From: Bacteroidota bacterium
Lineage (GTDB): Bacteria > Bacteroidota > Bacteroidia > 2-12-FULL-35-15
NCBI GenBank assembly: GCA_017303895.1
Contig: JAFLBF010000015.1
Location: forward strand, 17,860 to 81,859
DNA: 64,000 bases
Direction: 5' to 3'
Of the stretch, positions 59,468 through 64,000 are shown piece by piece. The notes under the pieces were generated by a model. It was not told the DNA's origin. It was given only the letters and a program-made list of their open reading frames with translations, and did no database searches. A program made the position numbers and the translations under genes. Numbering within the stretch: the stretch's first letter is position 1; the number at the start of each line of letters is the position of its first letter.

Positions 59468-60618
59468 GATTTTACTTTTAAAATTGAACTTACTTTTTTT
59501 GCTTTTTCTTTTGCTGAATCGATCGAACGGTCCAATACGGTTACATGTCCCATTTTCCGGAATGGCTGTGTATCTTTTTTCCCATAGATATGGATCTTAA
59601 CACCACTGATTGCCATACATTCTGTTAATCCTTCGTATTTTACATTTCCTGAATGCCCTTTTTCTCCCAATAGATTGATCATCACGGATGGCATTTTAAT
59701 GGATGTATCTCCTAATGGAAATCCTAAGATGGCTCTTAAATGCTGTTCGTATTGTGAGGTGATACAACTTTCGATGGTATGATGTCCGCTGTTATGTGGG
59801 CGGGGAGCTATTTCGTTGACAAGTAAAACTCCTGTTTTTGTAATGAACATTTCTACAGCTAATATTCCTGTCATTTGAAAGTTTTCTATAACTTTTTTGG
59901 CAATTTCTTGTGCTTGCTTATCTATCTTTTCATCAATATGTGCCGGACAGATCAGTCGCTCTACCAAGTTTGCATTGGGATTAAATTCCATCTCCACCGT
60001 AGGAAATGTTTTCACTTCTCCTTTTGTGTTACGTGCTACAATAACAGCTATTTCTTTTTCTATATCCACCATTTCTTCGATCAATGAAGCACCTTCCATT
60101 AGCTTGTCCAGGTCCTTTTCTGATCGGATCACTTCTACACCTTTTCCATCGTAGCCGGAGGTGCGAAGCTTTTGTACAAAAGGAATGGAAATACTTTTAT
60201 TGGAGATGGCATTCAGGATCTCTTGTTTTGAATTTAATAATTGAAAACCGGATGTCGGGATATGATGGTCGCGATAAAATTCTTTTTGTGCGCCTTTATC
60301 TTGTATCACTTTTAAAATTTCAGGTTCAGGGAATATCCATTTTCCTTCTGCTTTTAATTTTAATAATGCATCAATATTGATATTCTCAATATCAAAGGTG
60401 ATCATGTCAACTTTCTTTCCAAATTCATAAACGGTATCATAGTCGTTGTAATTCCCTTTTGTGAAGTTGGTGCAAATGTGTGCTGCCGGACAATCTTCTT
60501 TTGGGTCGAGGATATAGGTTTTAACATCCCAATTGCTGGCGGCTAATGCCAGCATTTTTCCTAATTGCCCTCCGGCAATGATCCCCAGTTTAAAATTTGA
60601 TGTTACTAATTGTTCCAT
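59458..60618 (-). CDS. purK: N5-carboxyaminoimidazole ribonucleotide synthase
   Basis: 386 residues, ATP-grasp. Makes N5-CAIR from AIR, ATP and bicarbonate, supplying PurE. Seen: N-terminal KLGIIAGGQLGKMLALAA, the ATP-grasp core (LRTSGYDGKGVEVI, EEMVDIEKEIAVIVARN), NEIAPRPHNSGHHTIESCITSQYEQHLRAI, and a C-terminal GHVTVLDRS. Its start is one base after the stop of the TolC-type gene, an unusual neighbour. Confidence 0.96.
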   Translation of the reverse strand: MEQLVTSNFKLGIIAGGQLGKMLALAASNWDVKTYILDPKEDCPAAHICTNFTKGNYNDYDTVYEFGKKVDMITFDIENINIDALLKLKAEGKWIFPEPEILKVIQDKGAQKEFYRDHHIPTSGFQLLNSKQEILNAISNKSISIPFVQKLRTSGYDGKGVEVIRSEKDLDKLMEGASLIEEMVDIEKEIAVIVARNTKGEVKTFPTVEMEFNPNANLVERLICPAHIDEKIDKQAQEIAKKVIENFQMTGILAVEMFITKTGVLLVNEIAPRPHNSGHHTIESCITSQYEQHLRAILGFPLGDTSIKMPSVMINLLGEKGHSGNVKYEGLTECMAISGVKIHIYGKKDTQPFRKMGHVTVLDRSIDSAKEKAKKVSSILKVKSWN

Positions 60619-60619
60619 A

Positions 60620-62029
60620 TTAATAGATCGTGTTTAATTGACCGAATGTGTATTCCGCATCCAGTGCTGCTTTTTTGTTTTTGTAAATGATCTCGTTTAA
60701 TTTTAATTGTGCATTGATATAGCTGCTTTCACGACTGTTGATCATGAACAGTGAGCTCTCTCCGGAGTCGAATAGTTTTTTCTCCGATTGCCACAACTTT
60801 TCGTAGTTATCTACATTCGTATCGTATATCTGAATTTGTTTTTTTAGATTATTATACTCGTTGATCGTAGCTTTTACCTTATTACTTAACTCTGTTTTTT
60901 TATAATTCATTTCATATTGCGTATTCTCAATTTTGATCTTCGTCATCTTTAATTCACCTCTTTCTTTTCTAAGAAAGATGGGCATGCCTACCGTTACTCC
61001 CCATTTGTAATTATTCAGATTGACATTGTTTGAATATTCAGGATCAAACAGCGGGTTGTAGTTAAGATTCAAAATAGGCTTTAGTTTTTCTTTTTTCATT
61101 CGCTCTTCAACAGAAAGTTGCTTTAGCTTGAATTGATATGATTTAAGAGCCGGATGATCATTGATGATGCTATCCATTTTTGTAATACTGCTTAGTATAT
61201 AAGCATCTTTGTTATAGGTTTGCGTAATGTTTTCCGGTATTGTTTGTTCTGTCAATTCTACAGGAACATTATTCTCTAGCCACAAGTAATTAGAGAGCAT
61301 AAGGGTTTTGTTCGTATAGTCGATCAACGATTGTTGATAATTGATCGTACGGTCCTGAAGTTGAATGCTGGCTTCAACTGTATCAATCAATGGGCGGTCG
61401 CCTAAGTTGACACTTAATTTAACCGCTTCCAGACGTTGCTTGCTAAGTTCAACAGCATTACTGAAAATAGAGAGGTTGTTGTAAGCAACACTCCAGTCCC
61501 AATAAGCTTTACCCGCCTTGTAAAGCAACTCATTCAGTTGATTGATCTTTTCATATACTGTTTGCTCTTGAAAGATCTTTGCCTGCTTTAAAATACTTCT
61601 TCGCTCATCTATTAATAAATTTTGAAGGATAGGAAGAGATATTTGTGAGTAAGCCAATCCATTGGTTGGCATTGTATTTTCAGGATTCAGATAGATCCCT
61701 TCATTTTGTTCATAGCCTCCTTTTAATTCTATTCCAAACCAGGTTGGGATCTTAAAGCCGCCATTGTGAAGTTCGAAATAATTTTTGCCATCATAGAATT
61801 TATTACGAAAGTCATAAAAAAGCTTCGGATCAAAATTCCCACGTGCAGAAAGCACAGCAGCGTCACCGCCTTTTGTGATAAGATCAGCTTGTTTCGCAAC
61901 AGGGTGATTCTTCTCAACAATTGACATAAATTCCTGGTAACTCAAAGTTGCTGTCGTTGTTTGTTGAGCAAATGAAAATAAAGCAATGAATAGGAATACG
62001 ATCGTTAATGATCTACTTTTTCTTTTCAT
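60620..62029 (-). CDS. TolC-family outer-membrane efflux channel protein
   Basis: 469 residues from the ATG at 62029 (signal peptide MKRKSRSLTIVFLFIALFSFAQ; it lies 17 bases inside the end of the adaptor gene). Two repeats of long helices with the outer-membrane factor pattern (AGKAYWDWSVAYNNLSIFSNAVELSKQRLEAVKL ... ESSYINAQLKLNEIIYKNKKAALDAEYTFGQL). It forms the outer-membrane/periplasmic tunnel for the HlyD-type adaptor and ABC exporter encoded just upstream. Confidence 0.9.
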   Translation of the reverse strand: MKRKSRSLTIVFLFIALFSFAQQTTTATLSYQEFMSIVEKNHPVAKQADLITKGGDAAVLSARGNFDPKLFYDFRNKFYDGKNYFELHNGGFKIPTWFGIELKGGYEQNEGIYLNPENTMPTNGLAYSQISLPILQNLLIDERRSILKQAKIFQEQTVYEKINQLNELLYKAGKAYWDWSVAYNNLSIFSNAVELSKQRLEAVKLSVNLGDRPLIDTVEASIQLQDRTINYQQSLIDYTNKTLMLSNYLWLENNVPVELTEQTIPENITQTYNKDAYILSSITKMDSIINDHPALKSYQFKLKQLSVEERMKKEKLKPILNLNYNPLFDPEYSNNVNLNNYKWGVTVGMPIFLRKERGELKMTKIKIENTQYEMNYKKTELSNKVKATINEYNNLKKQIQIYDTNVDNYEKLWQSEKKLFDSGESSLFMINSRESSYINAQLKLNEIIYKNKKAALDAEYTFGQLNTIY

Positions 62030-63374
62030 CTGTATTTTTTGTAATAGCATTAGTTGTTTTATAGTAATCCGGAGGAAATCCATTTATTTGTCGCCACAAT
62101 TCATACCATACGGGCACATCTTTTAATAGAGTGATTGTGCGTGCTCCTGCGCCTAAACGGATTTCTTTTGGCCATGGAGGATAATTTTTATCTTCTGCCA
62201 CAAGTACTCTGTATTTACCATTCTCGTTTACGAAGTTGTCTATAGCAACAACTTCTCCACCATAGGTTCCATAAGAAATACCCGGCCAACCCGAAAAAAT
62301 GATAGAAGGCCATCCGTCAAATTGGATCTGTACATGTTGTTTCTTTTCCAAAAGAGGAATATCCATTGGGTTAACAAACATTTCTACTGCCAATTCATAG
62401 TTGTAAGGCATGATACTGATGATCTCAGATCCTTCTTTTAATGTTTCTCCTACACCTGATTTGATCGCTTGTGTTATATAGCCATCCTGAGGAGCGGTGA
62501 TATAGTATAATCCCGAACGTATAGAATAGTTCATGTATTGATTTTGTAACTTGGTAACTACCGCTTCTGCATCATACATATTTGATAGAGTTGCATATTT
62601 TTCCGATTCCGATTTGGCGATCTTATCTCTGTAATCAGCATTAATACTTTGCAGCTCAATTTTAGCATTGATCACTTCGTTTTTGCTGGATATCAGTTTG
62701 TTTTCCTGAGCGATCAGCTTTGCTTCCATCTCTTGCATTTTCAGCTTACGGGTTTCCAGATCGGTCAATGATTTTAATCCTTCTTTGTAAAGATTCTCCA
62801 TTCGAACAAATTGTTCTTTTGCGATCTTGTAGTTAAGCTCTGATGCGGTTAAGTCAACACTATCGCTTTTTACTTTTAAGTTCGCCTGGATCAGCTTGTT
62901 TTCTGCTTGTTCGTATTTTAATTTACTGGCACTGATTAAGGCGTCTATTTGATTGTCGTTCGCTTTCACTTTTTCCATGTACGACTTTACCGCAAATTCT
63001 TTCGATTTAATTTGCTCTTCAGTTCTATTCAAAAGCTCCGGATCAAGGTAGTCTTCTTTGATCTCACTGATATAAAGAATAGTATCTCCCTTTTTAACAA
63101 ATTGACCTTCTTGTACGAACCATTTCTCTATTCTTCCTGCAATAGCAGAATGAATGGTCTGTGGACGTTGGTCGGGACGTAATGCAGTTACTTTTGCAAG
63201 CGACTGAATGTTCTGTGTCCATGGTAAAAATAAGATGATGAAAAAGATGAAGAACAAACCATACATTGTTTTGATGAGTCTTCGACTATTTGTCTTTTTC
63301 TCAAGTATTAAAAAGGAATTATAATGTTTTAACTCCTCTTTGTGCTTTATTGTATTGTGTGTAATGTTTAACAT
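62013..63374 (-). CDS. HlyD-type membrane fusion protein
   Basis: 453 residues. One N-terminal membrane helix (about 37-55), then a lipoyl/barrel-sandwich domain split by a long helical hairpin (about 75-110 and 280-320: GRIEKWFVQEGQFVKKGDTILYIS and YYITAPQDGYITQAIKSGVGETLKEGSEI), with a coiled-coil hairpin of about 150 residues between. Bridges the inner-membrane ABC exporter and the TolC channel. The substrate cannot be told from this protein. Confidence 0.92.
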   Translation of the reverse strand: MLNITHNTIKHKEELKHYNSFLILEKKTNSRRLIKTMYGLFFIFFIILFLPWTQNIQSLAKVTALRPDQRPQTIHSAIAGRIEKWFVQEGQFVKKGDTILYISEIKEDYLDPELLNRTEEQIKSKEFAVKSYMEKVKANDNQIDALISASKLKYEQAENKLIQANLKVKSDSVDLTASELNYKIAKEQFVRMENLYKEGLKSLTDLETRKLKMQEMEAKLIAQENKLISSKNEVINAKIELQSINADYRDKIAKSESEKYATLSNMYDAEAVVTKLQNQYMNYSIRSGLYYITAPQDGYITQAIKSGVGETLKEGSEIISIMPYNYELAVEMFVNPMDIPLLEKKQHVQIQFDGWPSIIFSGWPGISYGTYGGEVVAIDNFVNENGKYRVLVAEDKNYPPWPKEIRLGAGARTITLLKDVPVWYELWRQINGFPPDYYKTTNAITKNTDEKKK

Positions 63375-63378
63375 GGTA

Positions 63379-64000
63379 TTACTTTTTTAGCATTTCGCCT
63401 GCTTGCATATGAATGACTGAATCTACTTTGTCCAAAAAATAATTGTCATTGCTTATTGCAATAAGTGTCCAGTTATTTGTTTTATCTGTTAAGAATTCAA
63501 TTATTGCTTTTTTTTCATTCTCTTCGATCGAATCAATGTGGTTTTCAAGCAGAACTAACTTTGGCTGATGTACAACACTTCTTGCGATCAGAATTTTTTG
63601 AATGACACTCTCTGAAAGCGTATGTCCTGATGTTTCAATTGGAGTATCCAATCCTCTTGGTAATGATTGGACATAATTGCTAAGGTGTATCTTTTTCAAT
63701 ACATGATCTACTTGATCATGGCTAACACCACTTCTTCCTAATGTGATGTTTTCAAAAAGCGTTCCTTCAAAGATCTTTTCTTCAGATAGACCATTTCCAA
63801 ATGAACGGTACAATTTATTGATGTTATAATTAGCGATCGGGTAATTGTTGATCACTACATTTCCATGTTGCGGCTGATATAGTCCAGCAATAAGATGTAG
63901 TAATGTAGATTTTCCGGAACCATTTTTCCCTGTTAAACAATAACTTTTTCCTTCTTCAAATTCAAACGAAATATTTTTGAGTACATTCTGTTCTTTTCCC
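63379..64000 (-). CDS. ABC-transporter ATP-binding domain with degenerate catalytic motifs, 5' end outside window
   Basis: Reading the minus strand from the window edge gives an uninterrupted frame of about 206 residues, so an apparent ATG at 63855 is internal. Walker A is intact (GKNGSGKST). The Q-loop region and D helix follow, but the signature reads LSESVIQ rather than LSGGQ, Walker B ends LVLLENHID instead of hhhhDEPTS, and the H-loop position shows AISND with no histidine. This is likely the second, ATPase-weak half of an exporter, fused to its membrane domain off the edge. It starts the operon that leads through the adaptor and TolC protein. Confidence 0.88.
   Translation of the reverse strand, partial: GKEQNVLKNISFEFEEGKSYCLTGKNGSGKSTLLHLIAGLYQPQHGNVVINNYPIANYNINKLYRSFGNGLSEEKIFEGTLFENITLGRSGVSHDQVDHVLKKIHLSNYVQSLPRGLDTPIETSGHTLSESVIQKILIARSVVHQPKLVLLENHIDSIEENEKKAIIEFLTDKTNNWTLIAISNDNYFLDKVDSVIHMQAGEMLKK

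Noticed and set aside
1..64000. tRNA or rRNA genes
   Set aside because: I scanned gaps between genes and saw no cloverleaf-like or conserved rRNA sequence; gaps are short.

Overview
The window is a stretch of a Bacteroidota chromosome with roughly 40% G+C, coming from a lineage with a type IX secretion system. Evidence for this: C-terminal gliding/T9SS sorting domains on surface proteins; GLPGLI, GSCFA, BshA and OMP_b-brl-type families; no Shine-Dalgarno-like sequences; and many exact matches to the Bacteroidota -7 promoter element TAnnTTTG in front of genes. miaE, whose enzyme needs oxygen, points to an aerobic life style. There are no rRNA or tRNA genes, no CRISPR array, no recognisable transposase or integrase, and no gene-free stretch longer than 300 bases.

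Layout. 1-4.1 kb: two large secreted surface proteins (Ig/PKD repeats with a type B sorting domain; P-domain plus CotH kinase). 4.1-9.6 kb (minus): pheT, tex and a Nudix hydrolase. 9.7-10.8 kb (plus): pyrE and a START-like protein. 10.8-13.4 kb: accessory block of three unrelated minus-strand genes separated by long imperfect inverted repeats that resemble integron attC sites, with no integrase present. 13.5-15.8 kb: a lipoprotein gene coupled to a small membrane protein gene, then a Na/Pi-cotransporter-like gene enclosed by a 33-bp direct repeat that carries a promoter. 15.9-34.9 kb: mostly housekeeping (recG, DUF493, S4 protein, miaE, thioesterase, capD-like epimerase, gcvT, comB, zinc phospholipase C-like, GSCFA, a PNGase F/LamG surface protein, bshA, and a sulfatase/lipid kinase/SUI1 operon). 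35.0-42.8 kb: a small Ala-rich lipoprotein, an outer-membrane receptor with a GLPGLI protein, a short ssb, a Zn-ribbon protein, small membrane/secreted proteins, and a fused 2-oxoacid dehydrogenase E1.

42.9-48.6 kb is the most unusual part. Four consecutive plus-strand genes share the same C-terminal coiled-coil/switch-helix motif (EKQKEI..SI.YAKRIQ). Only one continues into a SpoIIE-type PP2C phosphatase domain. The other three (one polytopic membrane protein and two TPR sensor-like proteins) stop just after a common LLP..KYI....L.RL tail. This looks like one phosphatase with three non-catalytic partner or decoy sensors, a possible undescribed signalling module.

48.6-57.2 kb: nth, a metallophosphoesterase, a TPR protein, a Pif1/RecD-like helicase, a lipoprotein, mnmE and sucD. 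57.2-64 kb (minus): a beta-barrel protein, then a tightly packed run reading ABC ATPase (cut by the window edge, with degenerate signature and Walker B motifs), HlyD-type adaptor, TolC-type channel, purK, purE, cutA-like and a DUF218 lipoprotein. A secretion/efflux system and purine biosynthesis genes therefore appear to share a transcript.
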